From Candidatus Desulfofervidaceae bacterium (lineage in GTDB: Bacteria; Desulfobacterota; Desulfofervidia; Desulfofervidales; Desulfofervidaceae), in the NCBI GenBank assembly GCA_021160485.1, contig JAGHCL010000153.1:1-11953 (forward strand): a stretch of 11,953 bases of DNA, given 5' to 3'. This document shows, one piece after another, positions 1 to 7,461 of this stretch; the first letter of the stretch is position 1; the number at the start of each line of letters is the position of its first letter. The notes below the pieces were generated by a model. The model was not told the DNA's origin and searched no databases. It saw only the letters and a program-made list of their open reading frames with translations. A program made the translations under genes and the position numbers.

Positions 1-822
1 CTCTGACATAGGTGCCAAGGGCAGTCTTAATTCTGGCTTAATTTTACCCATTAAACCTAGAGCCGTTTTTACTGGAATGGGATTGGTTTCCAGAAACATT
101 GCCTGTGCCAAAGGGAAGAGCCTATAATGTAAATCTTGGGCTTTCTCTCTGTCTTTATCAAAAAAGGCTTGACACAGAGCCGCCATATCCTGAGGAGCAA
201 CATTGCTAACCACTGAAATTACACCCATACCACCAACAGCAAGGGTGGGTAAGACTGTGAAATCATCACCAGAAATCACTGTAATTTTATCACCACAGAG
301 AGAAATAATTTCGCTAATTTGCTTGAGAGAACCGGAGGCCTCTTTAATGGCAACGATGTTTTCTATCTCTGCCAGGCGGGCAACGGTTTGAGGTAAAAGA
401 TTAACACTGGTGCGCCCAGGTACATTGTAAAGCACAAGAGGAAAACCCGTTTCTTCAGCAATGGTTTTATAGTGTTGATAAAGTCCCTCCTGGGTAGGTT
501 TATTGTAATAAGGCGTGACCAGAAGAGCAGCGTCAGCTCCTACAGATTTAGCAAATTCTACCAATTCTAAGGCCTCTCTGGTGGAATTTGAACCAGCTCC
601 AGCAATAACTGGCACTCGTTTTTTTACCGTCTCTACGCAAATCTTTACCACTCGCCGGTGTTCCTCATGGGAGAGAGTAGCAGATTCCCCTGTTGTCCCT
701 ACTGGCACTAGTCCATTTATCCCCTGCTCTATTTGCCATTCAATCAAATTCCGATATGCTTCTTCATCTATCTCACCATCTTTAAAAGGTGTTACTAAAG
801 CAGTAATTGCACCTTTAAACAT
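1..822 (-). CDS. dapA: 4-hydroxy-tetrahydrodipicolinate synthase, DapA (C-terminus cut by window edge)
   Basis: Condenses pyruvate with aspartate semialdehyde, the first committed step of diaminopimelate/lysine synthesis, in the cytoplasm. The reading frame runs from an ATG at 822 to the window edge without a stop: 274 codons of a family usually near 290-300 residues, so roughly 20 are missing. It is a (beta/alpha)8 aldolase of the DapA/NAL family. The GTTGE substrate-binding motif is at residues 42-46, the catalytic Tyr is Y132 (in LYNVPGRT), and the Schiff-base Lys is K160 (in IVAIKEASG). A GGAGG Shine-Dalgarno lies 5 nt before the ATG. The start is 23 bp after the dapF stop, so it is almost certainly cotranscribed with dapF and lysA. 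No key residue is missing in the visible part. Confidence 0.96.
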   Translation of the reverse strand, partial: MFKGAITALVTPFKDGEIDEEAYRNLIEWQIEQGINGLVPVGTTGESATLSHEEHRRVVKICVETVKKRVPVIAGAGSNSTREALELVEFAKSVGADAALLVTPYYNKPTQEGLYQHYKTIAEETGFPLVLYNVPGRTSVNLLPQTVARLAEIENIVAIKEASGSLKQISEIISLCGDKITVISGDDFTVLPTLAVGGMGVISVVSNVAPQDMAALCQAFFDKDREKAQDLHYRLFPLAQAMFLETNPIPVKTALGLMGKIKPELRLPLAPMSE

Positions 823-845
823 GATTGCCTCCATAAAGAAATTTT

Positions 846-1661
846 TTATTTTAAAACTTCTTCATATATTTCCCCTTGGCAAATCAGCCGGGCCTCCCCT
901 TTCAAAAATACTTCCGAAAAATCAGGGGTAAAGAAAACCTCTAATATTTCTCCACTTTTCGTCCCTACTTTTACGGGTGGTTTCACCAACTCGAGTTTAA
1001 AGGCAATAAGGGCACTAGCCACAGAACCGGTGCCACAGGCCAGAGTTTCATCCTCTACACCACGTTCGTAAGTGCGAATTTGGATGGCATTTGGAGAAAT
1101 CACTCTAACAAAATTTACATTCGTTCCGGCTGGCTGAAAATATTCGTGAAATCTGATTTGTCTCCCTAACGAAACCACAGGGGCATTTTCTAAGTCTTCT
1201 ACTAAGAGCACTGTATGGGGCACACCAGTATTGATAAAATGCGCACTGATTACTTCGCTTTCCAAGGGTAAGCTAAGATGTAAACATAAATCCTGGGGAG
1301 GGGTCATTGCCAGTTTAACTCTATTTTTGTCTATCTCAGCATGAATTACACCCGCCTTGGTTTCAAAAGAAAGTTTATCTCCACCCATGCCCAATATATA
1401 AGCCAATCTAGCTGCACATCGTCCCCCATTACCACACATCTCTGCTTCACTGCCGTCAGCGTTAAAAAAATGCCATTTAAAATCAGTTTTATCACTGTCT
1501 TCCAAAATAATCAGGCCATCCGCTCCAACGCCCCATTTGCGATTGCAAAGTCTAAGTGCCAATTCGGCAAAATCATAATCTTTAAGCTGTCTTTTACGAT
1601 TATCTATTAAAATAAAATCGTTACCACTGCCTGTCATTTTGTAAAATGTAATTCTGAACAT
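846..1661 (-). CDS. dapF: Diaminopimelate epimerase, DapF
   Basis: Converts LL- to meso-diaminopimelate, the direct precursor of lysine and of Gram-negative peptidoglycan cross-links. At 271 aa it has the usual family length. The two catalytic cysteines that act as acid and base are present: C76 in the MCGNGGRC motif and C209 in ACGTGS. The substrate-binding N-terminal segment with GSGNDF (residues 11-16) and the ERGVEDET segment (199-206) are intact, so this is a true DapF rather than a proline racemase relative. The start is an ATG at 1661 with an AGGA Shine-Dalgarno 6 nt upstream, 18 bp after the lysA stop. It lies between lysA and dapA, so the pathway genes are contiguous. Confidence 0.97.
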   Translation of the reverse strand: MFRITFYKMTGSGNDFILIDNRKRQLKDYDFAELALRLCNRKWGVGADGLIILEDSDKTDFKWHFFNADGSEAEMCGNGGRCAARLAYILGMGGDKLSFETKAGVIHAEIDKNRVKLAMTPPQDLCLHLSLPLESEVISAHFINTGVPHTVLLVEDLENAPVVSLGRQIRFHEYFQPAGTNVNFVRVISPNAIQIRTYERGVEDETLACGTGSVASALIAFKLELVKPPVKVGTKSGEILEVFFTPDFSEVFLKGEARLICQGEIYEEVLK

Positions 1662-1679
1662 CTTTTATCCTAGAACTTA

Positions 1680-2933
1680 TTACAACCAGTCAGGTATCGC
1701 TTCTAACCTAACTAAATCTTCATAAGTCTCCCGCTGTCTAATTACCCAGTAACAATTTTTATTAACCAAGATTTCTGGAACCCTTGGTCTAGAATTATAG
1801 TTAGAACTCATGACAAAGCCATAAGCACCCGCACTCATTACAGCCAGCAATTCACCGCTTTTCACTTCTGGTATTTTCCTGTCTTTTGCCAGGAAATCAC
1901 CTGACTCACAGATAGGGCCAACCACATCGGCCACGATATAAGGTCTCTCTTTCTGTCTTATTGGCCAAATATCATGATAAGCCCCGTATAAGCTTGGCCG
2001 GGCCAGATCATTCATGGCAGCATCAACAATAATAAAATTTTTTTCTCGGTTTTGCTTTAGATAAAGCACCTTAGTCAACAAAATACCTGCGTTACCCACG
2101 ATAACGCGTCCGGGTTCAAAAATCAAGGTGCATTGCAGGTCCTTAGCCGCTTCTATAATCACTTTAGCATATTCTATGGGATGAGGAGGCTCTTCTTCAT
2201 GATAGGGAATACCCAACCCCCCTCCCATATCAAGGTAACGTAGATTTATACCCTCATGGGAAAGTTCTTTATAAAGTTTCTTTATCCTATTTAAAGCATC
2301 CACAAAAGGGGAAAGGGTGGTCAACTGTGAACCAATATGGCAGTCAATACCTATTACTTCTAAATAAGGCATTTGGGCTGCTTTTAAATAAAGTTCTTTG
2401 GCCACCGTTATATCAATACCAAACTTATTTTTTTTCAACCCGGTAGAAATATAGGGATGGGTTTTAGGGTCAACATCTGGATTAACCCGAAGGGCAATAG
2501 GTGCCTTTTTTTTCATTTCTGCTGCCACCTGATGGATGGCCTCAAGTTCTGCTTCAGACTCCACATTGAACATAAGAATACCAGCTTCCAAAGCCATTTT
2601 AATTTCTGATTCTGTCTTGCCTACACCTGAAAAAACAATTTTTTGTGGAGACACACCAGCCTTTAAGGCCCTAAACAACTCTCCTCCTGAAACAATATCT
2701 ACTCCTCCACCTAGCCCGGCCAAAAGACGGATTACAGCAATGTTGCTATTGGCTTTTACTGAATAGCAAATAAGGTGGGGAACTTCAGCAAATGCTTCAT
2801 CAAATACCTTAAAATGGCGGGTTAGAGTCGCCTGACTATAAACATAACATGGCGTCCCCACTTCGGCAGCAATTTGTTGCAAAGGCACATCCTCTGCGTA
2901 AAGCTCACCATCTTTGTAGGAAAAATTATGCAT
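1680..2933 (-). CDS. lysA: Diaminopimelate decarboxylase, LysA
   Basis: A PLP enzyme that decarboxylates meso-diaminopimelate to L-lysine, the last step of the pathway. It has 417 aa and a fold-type III (alanine racemase-like) architecture. The N-terminal barrel carries the PLP lysine K60 in CYSVKANSN. The HIGSQL phosphate/PLP motif is at residues 199-204, the glycine-rich MGGGLGIPY at 236-244 and EPGR at 273-276. The C-terminal domain has the catalytic CESGD motif at 342-346 and the substrate-binding [12 protein letters not shown] stretch at 371-382. The start is an ATG at 2933 with GGGAG 4 nt upstream. A 274-bp gap separates it from the lipoprotein gene. That gap holds a CRISPR-repeat-like inverted repeat with a second competing hairpin, so lysA may have its own transcriptional control. 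Confidence 0.97.
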   Translation of the reverse strand: MHNFSYKDGELYAEDVPLQQIAAEVGTPCYVYSQATLTRHFKVFDEAFAEVPHLICYSVKANSNIAVIRLLAGLGGGVDIVSGGELFRALKAGVSPQKIVFSGVGKTESEIKMALEAGILMFNVESEAELEAIHQVAAEMKKKAPIALRVNPDVDPKTHPYISTGLKKNKFGIDITVAKELYLKAAQMPYLEVIGIDCHIGSQLTTLSPFVDALNRIKKLYKELSHEGINLRYLDMGGGLGIPYHEEEPPHPIEYAKVIIEAAKDLQCTLIFEPGRVIVGNAGILLTKVLYLKQNREKNFIIVDAAMNDLARPSLYGAYHDIWPIRQKERPYIVADVVGPICESGDFLAKDRKIPEVKSGELLAVMSAGAYGFVMSSNYNSRPRVPEILVNKNCYWVIRQRETYEDLVRLEAIPDWL

Positions 2934-3207
2934 TTTACTCCCTTATTACTGCGTAAATTTAAACAAAGTTTATAACCTAATTCGGCCAGAGTTTCAATTC
3001 CCCAATTCTTCATACCACATTGAAACCCATTTTTCAAAAGGGATGAAATTAAAGTTACAAAACTTCATAAATAGGACTGGAATACACTAATTAAAACAGG
3101 CAACCCGTAAATGAGCTAAAGAACTACATTTATACATACCAAAGCTTTAATAATGTTCTGGAATCAACTATCCTCTTGCGAAGATATAGTAGAAAGGATT
3201 AGGGTTT
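2934..3207 (-). other. Intergenic leader region upstream of lysA
   Basis: This is 274 bp with no credible gene. The lysA-proximal part carries the inverted repeat at 2991-3026. A second, mutually exclusive hairpin is possible: TTGAAA at 3020-3025 can pair with TTTCAA at 3032-3037 (6-nt loop, plus-strand coordinates). I found no convincing sigma70 hexamer pair and no L-box lysine riboswitch architecture. A short minus-strand frame that opens at 3037 and runs into lysA out of frame has no recognisable protein features. The region may be a lysA leader or a fossil locus. Confidence 0.45.
2991..3026 (-). repeat. Solitary 36-bp inverted-repeat element resembling a CRISPR repeat
   Basis: Both strands begin GTTTCAAT and end ATTGAAAC, giving a perfect 8-bp terminal inverted repeat around a 20-bp centre. 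The length of 36 bp, the GTTTCAATTCC-type opening and the ATTGAAAC ending match the usual layout of type I/III CRISPR repeats, whose last eight bases become the crRNA 5' handle. There is only one copy in the window, with no second repeat at spacer distance and no cas gene. It could equally be a leader hairpin for lysA (8-bp stem, 20-nt loop). It lies 58 bp upstream of the lysA start. Confidence 0.35.
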
Positions 3208-3675
3208 TTATTTATATTCTGTCACCACTTGAACAATCTCACTACATTTTTCTACTTGATTTTCAGAAACGGCACAAATCTGATACCGACAGCGATAACC
3301 TCCCTTTGCTTCCAAATCAAACCAGGTCATTTCTGCTTGAGTGTCTGGTTTAATCTGAGCAATTTCTTGTAACCTTAAAGGGCAACCTTCACAAATATTC
3401 TCTTCTAAAGGAACACACAATCGCATTACTTTAAATGCTTTTATTCCTGTGCCTTCATACTTCCAGTTCAACTTGATTTTACCATCCTCACAGATTGCTT
3501 TGAAACTATATATCTTTACCCTGAACTCTGTCTTGGGCATAACCGGAGGGGTTTTTACCCCACAAGCAAGAAGAAAAAACAAGTTAATCAGAAGGTAAAT
3601 TCGCACAGATACGCGCAGTAAATAATGCGTATATGTGATAATGCGTTTAATCGTCAAATAAATTTGCCTTTTCAC
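3208..3675 (-). CDS. Cys-rich lipoprotein: LptM-like N-terminus plus fibronectin III-like domain
   Basis: The lipobox is clear: a hydrophobic stretch (residues 26-37) ends in LLAC, with the lipidated Cys at residue 38 counted from the GTG at 3675. It is followed by GVKTPPVMPK, which resembles the CGxKGPL start of LptM/YifL lipoproteins. Residues about 50-153 show the strand pattern of a single FN3-like domain (GKIKLNWKY, FKVMRL, TWFDLEA, YQICAVSEN). Seven cysteines follow the lipidated one (62, 87, 95, 98, 129, 134, 144), including a CxxC at 95-98. It probably sits in the outer-membrane periplasmic leaflet. E. coli yifL (lptM) also sits beside dapF. The start is uncertain. The GTG at 3675 has only a weak GAGA upstream and leaves a 37-residue leader encoded partly by repeat DNA. 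A GTG at 3606 gives a very short signal peptide. The function of the FN3 part is unknown. Confidence 0.8.
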   Translation of the reverse strand: MKRQIYLTIKRIITYTHYLLRVSVRIYLLINLFFLLACGVKTPPVMPKTEFRVKIYSFKAICEDGKIKLNWKYEGTGIKAFKVMRLCVPLEENICEGCPLRLQEIAQIKPDTQAEMTWFDLEAKGGYRCRYQICAVSENQVEKCSEIVQVVTEYK

Positions 3676-3798
3676 TTTCTCACTGTCTTACTGTTCTACG
3701 TACTACATTTTAAGCTTGAACATTAAACTTTGAACATTTTAATTCATCTACCTATTTACTCATTTACGCTTCCACGTTTTTACTTGTCTAGCCATCTA
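3607..3798. repeat. Degenerate octamer tandem-repeat tract, three blocks
   Basis: Read on the plus strand in 8-bp steps, block A (3743-3798) gives seven units: TTCATCTA, CCTATTTA, CTCATTTA, CGCTTCCA, CGTTTTTA, CTTGTCTA, GCCATCTA. All end in TA or CA after a pyrimidine-rich stretch. Block B (3669-3708) gives five units: TTTTCACT, TTCTCACT, GTCTTACT, GTTCTACG, TACTACAT. Block C has TAATGCGT at 3623-3630 and again at 3639-3646, exactly 16 bp apart. Between A and B is a near-direct repeat of 13/14 bp (3710-3722 and 3723-3736). The tract fills the gap between argH and the lipoprotein gene and runs into the latter's first codons. The copies are imperfect and the origin is unknown. Confidence 0.6.
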
Positions 3799-3818
3799 TA
3801 CTTAAAGTCTTTTCACAC

Positions 3819-5192
3819 CTATTTTAGTTCTTTCTTTAAGTGCTCAATCTGCCGTTTTACTTCGGTTAAGGCCGTGCCCCCCCATGCTCTACGCCGTTCT
3901 ATAGCCTTTTTGACATCTAACACTTCTTTTACGTCTTCACCGATTAAATTACAAAAACCCTTCATTTCTTCTAGGGTCAAGTTTTCCAACTCTTTGCCTT
4001 TTTCCTGACAATACTTTACCATTTCTCCTACTATCTGATGGGCTTCCCGAAAAGGTAATCCCCTGGTTACTAGATAATCAGCTAAATCTGTAGCAAGCAA
4101 AAAGCCTTTTTGGGTAGCCTTAAGCATATTTTTTTCTTTAATTTTAATATTTTGCCATATTTCGGCTAATAGTTTCAGGGCAGGTTTAACTGTATCAATC
4201 GTATCAAACAGGGGTTCTTTATCTTCCTGCATATCCCGATTATAAGTTAGAGGCAATCCCTTCATTACGGTTAAAAGGGCGATTAAATTTCCAAAAACCC
4301 GGCCACTTTTACCCCGAATAAGCTCAGCCACATCTGGGTTTTTTTTCTGGGGCATAATACTACTACCTGTACAAAAAGCATCATCTATTTCTATAAAATC
4401 AAACTCCTGCGAAGACCATAAGACTAACTCTTCCGCCATACGACTAAGATGAACAGCTAAAATGGCCGAAGCACTTAGAAATTCTAAAATAAAATCCCTA
4501 TCACTCACCGTATCTATACTATTGGTGCTTACCTGACTAAAACCCAGTAGCTCTGCTACATAGTGCCTGTCTATAGGGAAAGTTGTGCCTGCCAGGGCAG
4601 CGCTTCCCAGGGGCATTACATCTACTCTTTTATAACAATCTTGAAACCTATCCCTCTCTCGCTTTAACATTTCTATGTAAGCCAACAAGTAATGAGAAAG
4701 AAGCACAGGTTGAGCTCGTTGCAAATGGGTATAGCCAGGCAAAATGACTTCTAAATGTCTTTGGGCTGTTGTTAACAAACTTTTTATCAAATTCAGGATA
4801 CTTATATTAATTTCCTCAATTTCTTCTTTAAGATATAACCTCATGTCTAGACAAACCTGATCATTTCTGCTTCTGGCAGTATGTAATTTAGCGGCTACAC
4901 GGCCAATTTTTACTCGGAGGACACGTTCAATTGCCATGTGGATATCTTCATCAGATGGATTAAATTGAAACTGGCCTGTTTCAATCTCTCTCTTTATTTC
5001 TTCCAGACCAGCAATAATCTGTTCTGCCTCTTCTGGTAGAACAATCCCTTGTTTTGCTAGCATTTTGACATGAGCGATACTACCAGCAATATCCTGTTTA
5101 TAAAGCCGTTTATCAAAATAAATAGAGGCCGTAAATTCCTCTACCAGCCGGGATGTTTCTTTATTAAACCTACCTCCCCAAAGTTTGGACAT
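3819..5192 (-). CDS. argH: Argininosuccinate lyase, ArgH
   Basis: Cleaves argininosuccinate to arginine and fumarate, the last step of arginine synthesis. It belongs to the fumarase/aspartase superfamily and is active as a tetramer. With the start at 5192 the protein has 457 aa, the normal length. The family signature GSSIMPQKKNPD is at residues 276-287, with the catalytic Ser in SSIM. The conserved HTARSRNDQ is at 104-112, and GYTHLQRAQP at 153-162 carries the active-site His. The frame extends 14 codons further upstream into argG. I chose the inner ATG because the MSKLWGGRF start is typical and GGGAG (5200-5204) lies 7 nt before it. That leaves a 1-bp gap to the argG stop, implying translational coupling. 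Confidence 0.97.
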   Translation of the reverse strand: MSKLWGGRFNKETSRLVEEFTASIYFDKRLYKQDIAGSIAHVKMLAKQGIVLPEEAEQIIAGLEEIKREIETGQFQFNPSDEDIHMAIERVLRVKIGRVAAKLHTARSRNDQVCLDMRLYLKEEIEEINISILNLIKSLLTTAQRHLEVILPGYTHLQRAQPVLLSHYLLAYIEMLKRERDRFQDCYKRVDVMPLGSAALAGTTFPIDRHYVAELLGFSQVSTNSIDTVSDRDFILEFLSASAILAVHLSRMAEELVLWSSQEFDFIEIDDAFCTGSSIMPQKKNPDVAELIRGKSGRVFGNLIALLTVMKGLPLTYNRDMQEDKEPLFDTIDTVKPALKLLAEIWQNIKIKEKNMLKATQKGFLLATDLADYLVTRGLPFREAHQIVGEMVKYCQEKGKELENLTLEEMKGFCNLIGEDVKEVLDVKKAIERRRAWGGTALTEVKRQIEHLKKELK

Positions 5193-5193
5193 C

Positions 5194-6396
5194 CTACTTC
5201 TCCCTTTGTTGCCATACCTTAAGTCGTAATCCATGTAATCTTATAAAACCTTCTGCATCTTTAGGAGTATAACCTGTGCCAGCCTCAAAGGTGGCAAGTT
5301 CTGGCAAATAGAGACTATAAGGAGCCTTTCGGCCTAAAACCGTGCAGGTGCCCTTATAAAGCTTCAACCTTACCTCGCCGGTAACATTTTCTTGAGCTTT
5401 GTCCATAAATGCCTGTAGGGCTTCTCTTTCTGGTGAAAACCAGAAGCCATAATAGATTAACTCCGCATAGCGGGGCATAAGACTATCTCTTAAATGCATT
5501 ACCTCCCTATCCATGGTAATTGTCTCTAAAGCCTGATGGGCAACCCTCAGGATAGTGCCTCCAGGTGTTTCGTATACACCTCTTGACTTAATGCCTACAA
5601 AGCGGTTTTCTACAATATCCAAGCGCCCGATACCGTGCCTGCCTCCTATCTTGTTTAAATAGTTAAGCAACTCTGCTGGACTAAGTGTTTGCCCATTGAC
5701 AGCTACCGGATTGCCTTTTTCAAAGGTAACAACGGCTTCTTCGGGTTCATCCGGTGCCTTTTCTGGACTTACAGTTAATTTAAACATATCGGCTGGTGGT
5801 GCCACCCATGGGTCTTCCAGAATACCGCCTTCATAACTGATGTGAAGCAGATTCCTATCCATACTGTATGGCTTCTCTTGAGTTGCCTCTACCGGGATTT
5901 TCTTCTTCTGGGCATAAGAAATCAAATCGGTGCGTCCCTTAAACTTCCATTCCCGCCAAGGAGCAATAATCTTTAAATGTGGTGCTAAGGCCATATAGGT
6001 TAGTTCAAACCGCACCTGGTCATTACCCTTACCTGTAGCTCCATGGGCAACGGCATCAGCATTCTCTTCAATTGCAATCTCCACCTGCTTTTTGGCAATC
6101 ACCGGTCGGGCAAGTGAAGTGCCAAGAAGATAACCTGCCTCATACACAGCATTGGCACGAAAGGCTGGAAAGACAAAATCTCGCACAAATTCTTCTTTTA
6201 GATCAACCATATAAAACTTATCAGCCCCAGTAGCTTTGGCTTTTTCTTCCAACCCAGACAGTTCTTCCTCTTGGCCTATGTCTGCTACAAAGGCAACGAC
6301 TTCACACTCATATTTTTCTTTTAACCATCGCAGAATAACCGAAGTATCCAGTCCTCCAGAATAAGCCAAAACCACTTTACTGACTGTCTTTTTCAT
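5194..6396 (-). CDS. argG: Argininosuccinate synthase, ArgG
   Basis: Joins citrulline and aspartate with ATP cleavage to AMP and PPi, giving argininosuccinate for ArgH. It has 400 aa, the normal length for the bacterial type I enzyme. The N-terminal PP-loop ATP-binding motif AYSGGLDTS is at residues 11-19. The citrulline/aspartate-binding stretch [14 protein letters not shown] is at 118-131. [17 protein letters not shown] at 175-191 is also typical. The start is an ATG at 6396 with a strong AGGAGG 9 nt upstream. The gap from the UspA stop to this start is only 58 bp and shows no good promoter, so transcription probably comes from the UspA promoter. There is no sign of an ARG box or attenuator. 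Confidence 0.97.
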   Translation of the reverse strand: MKKTVSKVVLAYSGGLDTSVILRWLKEKYECEVVAFVADIGQEEELSGLEEKAKATGADKFYMVDLKEEFVRDFVFPAFRANAVYEAGYLLGTSLARPVIAKKQVEIAIEENADAVAHGATGKGNDQVRFELTYMALAPHLKIIAPWREWKFKGRTDLISYAQKKKIPVEATQEKPYSMDRNLLHISYEGGILEDPWVAPPADMFKLTVSPEKAPDEPEEAVVTFEKGNPVAVNGQTLSPAELLNYLNKIGGRHGIGRLDIVENRFVGIKSRGVYETPGGTILRVAHQALETITMDREVMHLRDSLMPRYAELIYYGFWFSPEREALQAFMDKAQENVTGEVRLKLYKGTCTVLGRKAPYSLYLPELATFEAGTGYTPKDAEGFIRLHGLRLKVWQQREK

Positions 6397-6454
6397 GAAC
6401 CATTACCTCCTTTTGATTAAACACCAATTGAGAATACCAAGAATGTCTGACAGC

Positions 6455-7342
6455 TCATTTCCCCCGGACAAATAAAATGGGCTGTTTGCTGAGTTCTAAA
6501 ACTTTAGTAGATACGCTCCCTAGTAACATCCCTTTAAAAAAACCCTTACCATGATATCCCATAGTAATAAGGGAGACATCTTCTTCTTCAGCAATTTGGG
6601 CAATTTCTAAGGCAGGTTTACCTACTTTCAAAATGGGCTTTATCTTCAAACCATGCGCCTCTAAATCATTTTTCAATTGCACAAGATTTTCTTCATTTTC
6701 TCTCAAAATCTTTGCCAATTTTTCTTCTGATACATTTTTTACTTTATCTTCGTCCACAATCCGGCAAACGACTATTTCCTGCACTCCTCCTGGTTTTAAC
6801 TGAAGAATATATTGGATAGCACTCATTGCACACGGAGACCAATCAGTAGGAAATAATATCTTTTTAAACAAACGTTCGTTTACAAATTGAAAGGCAAACT
6901 TATCAAACGCCTCTATCACTTTTAATTTGTAAACTAATACCGGGATCTTACTATATTTCAAAACATTATTGGTCACACTCCCTAAAACCAGTCCTGAAAC
7001 AAACCCTTTACCATGGGCTCCCATGATGATTAACTTCACCTCTTCTTCTTCAGCCACACGTAAAATTTCTTTAAAAGGATTACCTAGTTCAACTCTTGTC
7101 TTGACCTTAAAGCCACTTGCTTTCAACTTTTCTGCTCTTGTATCTAGTGCATTTGAGGCACTCTTTTGTAAGTCTACCAAAAAATTGGGGTTTAATTCTG
7201 GCCAATCTAAAGCAATCACAGAACTTACCACATGCACCAATACAACTTCATCTGTACCTACCTTTTGGAAGATAGGTAATGCTTCCAACAGTTTTTCTGC
7301 CTGAGGAGAAAAATCTGTCGGGAAGAGTATTTTAGTTAACAT
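6455..7342 (-). CDS. Tandem universal stress protein (two UspA domains)
   Basis: A cytoplasmic nucleotide-binding stress protein of 295 aa made of two Usp domains, residues about 1-140 and 158-293. Each opens with a KILFPTD strand (residues 4-10 and 161-167). Each keeps the ATP-binding G-2x-G-9x-G-S pattern: GAHG...GS at 108-122 and GYHG...GS at 262-276. Both sites therefore look ATP-competent, unlike many tandem Usps where one is lost. The two halves probably pack as an intramolecular dimer. The start is an ATG at 7342 with AAGGAGG 5 nt upstream. It is the first gene behind the strong promoter at 7379-7407 and leads straight into argG, an unusual head for an amino-acid operon. The exact role cannot be read from the sequence. 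Confidence 0.93.
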   Translation of the reverse strand: MLTKILFPTDFSPQAEKLLEALPIFQKVGTDEVVLVHVVSSVIALDWPELNPNFLVDLQKSASNALDTRAEKLKASGFKVKTRVELGNPFKEILRVAEEEEVKLIIMGAHGKGFVSGLVLGSVTNNVLKYSKIPVLVYKLKVIEAFDKFAFQFVNERLFKKILFPTDWSPCAMSAIQYILQLKPGGVQEIVVCRIVDEDKVKNVSEEKLAKILRENEENLVQLKNDLEAHGLKIKPILKVGKPALEIAQIAEEEDVSLITMGYHGKGFFKGMLLGSVSTKVLELSKQPILFVRGK

Positions 7343-7378
7343 TTATACCTCCTTGGTCAAACCACAGGTGTAAGTGAG

Positions 7379-7407
7379 ATAATAAGCTGGGATTTAAAAC
7401 ATGTCAA
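7379..7407 (-). promoter_or_regulatory. Strong sigma70-type promoter for the usp-argG-argH train
   Basis: Read on the minus strand, a perfect TTGACA -35 (7402-7407) is followed by a 17-bp spacer and TATTAT (7379-7384, 5/6 match to TATAAT). The predicted transcription start is near 7372, which gives a leader of about 30 nt containing the AAGGAGG of the UspA gene. This is the best promoter match in the window. Confidence 0.8.
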
Positions 7408-7424
7408 TAAAATTAAAAATTTTT

Positions 7425-7453
7425 TTGACAGAAGACACGATATTTGTTAATTT
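7425..7453 (+). promoter_or_regulatory. Possible promoter for the histidine kinase gene
   Basis: A perfect TTGACA (7425-7430) is followed after 17 bp by TAATTT (7448-7453), a poor -10 (3/6 matches). It is divergent from the UspA promoter, the two -35 boxes lying 17 bp apart. If used, transcription would start near 7460, almost at the GTG chosen for the kinase, so the mRNA would be leaderless. Confidence 0.4.
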
Positions 7454-7461
7454 CTCTAAAC

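Noticed and set aside
515..931. Plus-strand 138-codon frame
   Set aside because: It is antisense to dapA and dapF, which are unambiguous; its Ser/Thr-rich composition is typical of an antisense shadow.
2991..3026. A true CRISPR array
   Set aside because: Only one repeat-like unit exists, with no second copy at 60-80 bp on either side and no cas gene in the window.
2822..3037. Minus-strand 71-codon frame spanning the lysA start
   Set aside because: Most of it is out of frame within lysA, with no Shine-Dalgarno or recognisable motif.
2934..3207. L-box lysine riboswitch upstream of lysA
   Set aside because: The conserved purine-rich core and five-helix junction are not visible; only simple inverted repeats are present.
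5193..5234. Longer ArgH overlapping argG by 41 bp
   Set aside because: The extra 14 residues are not family-like, and the inner ATG has a GGGAG at proper spacing and the usual MSKLWGGRF start.
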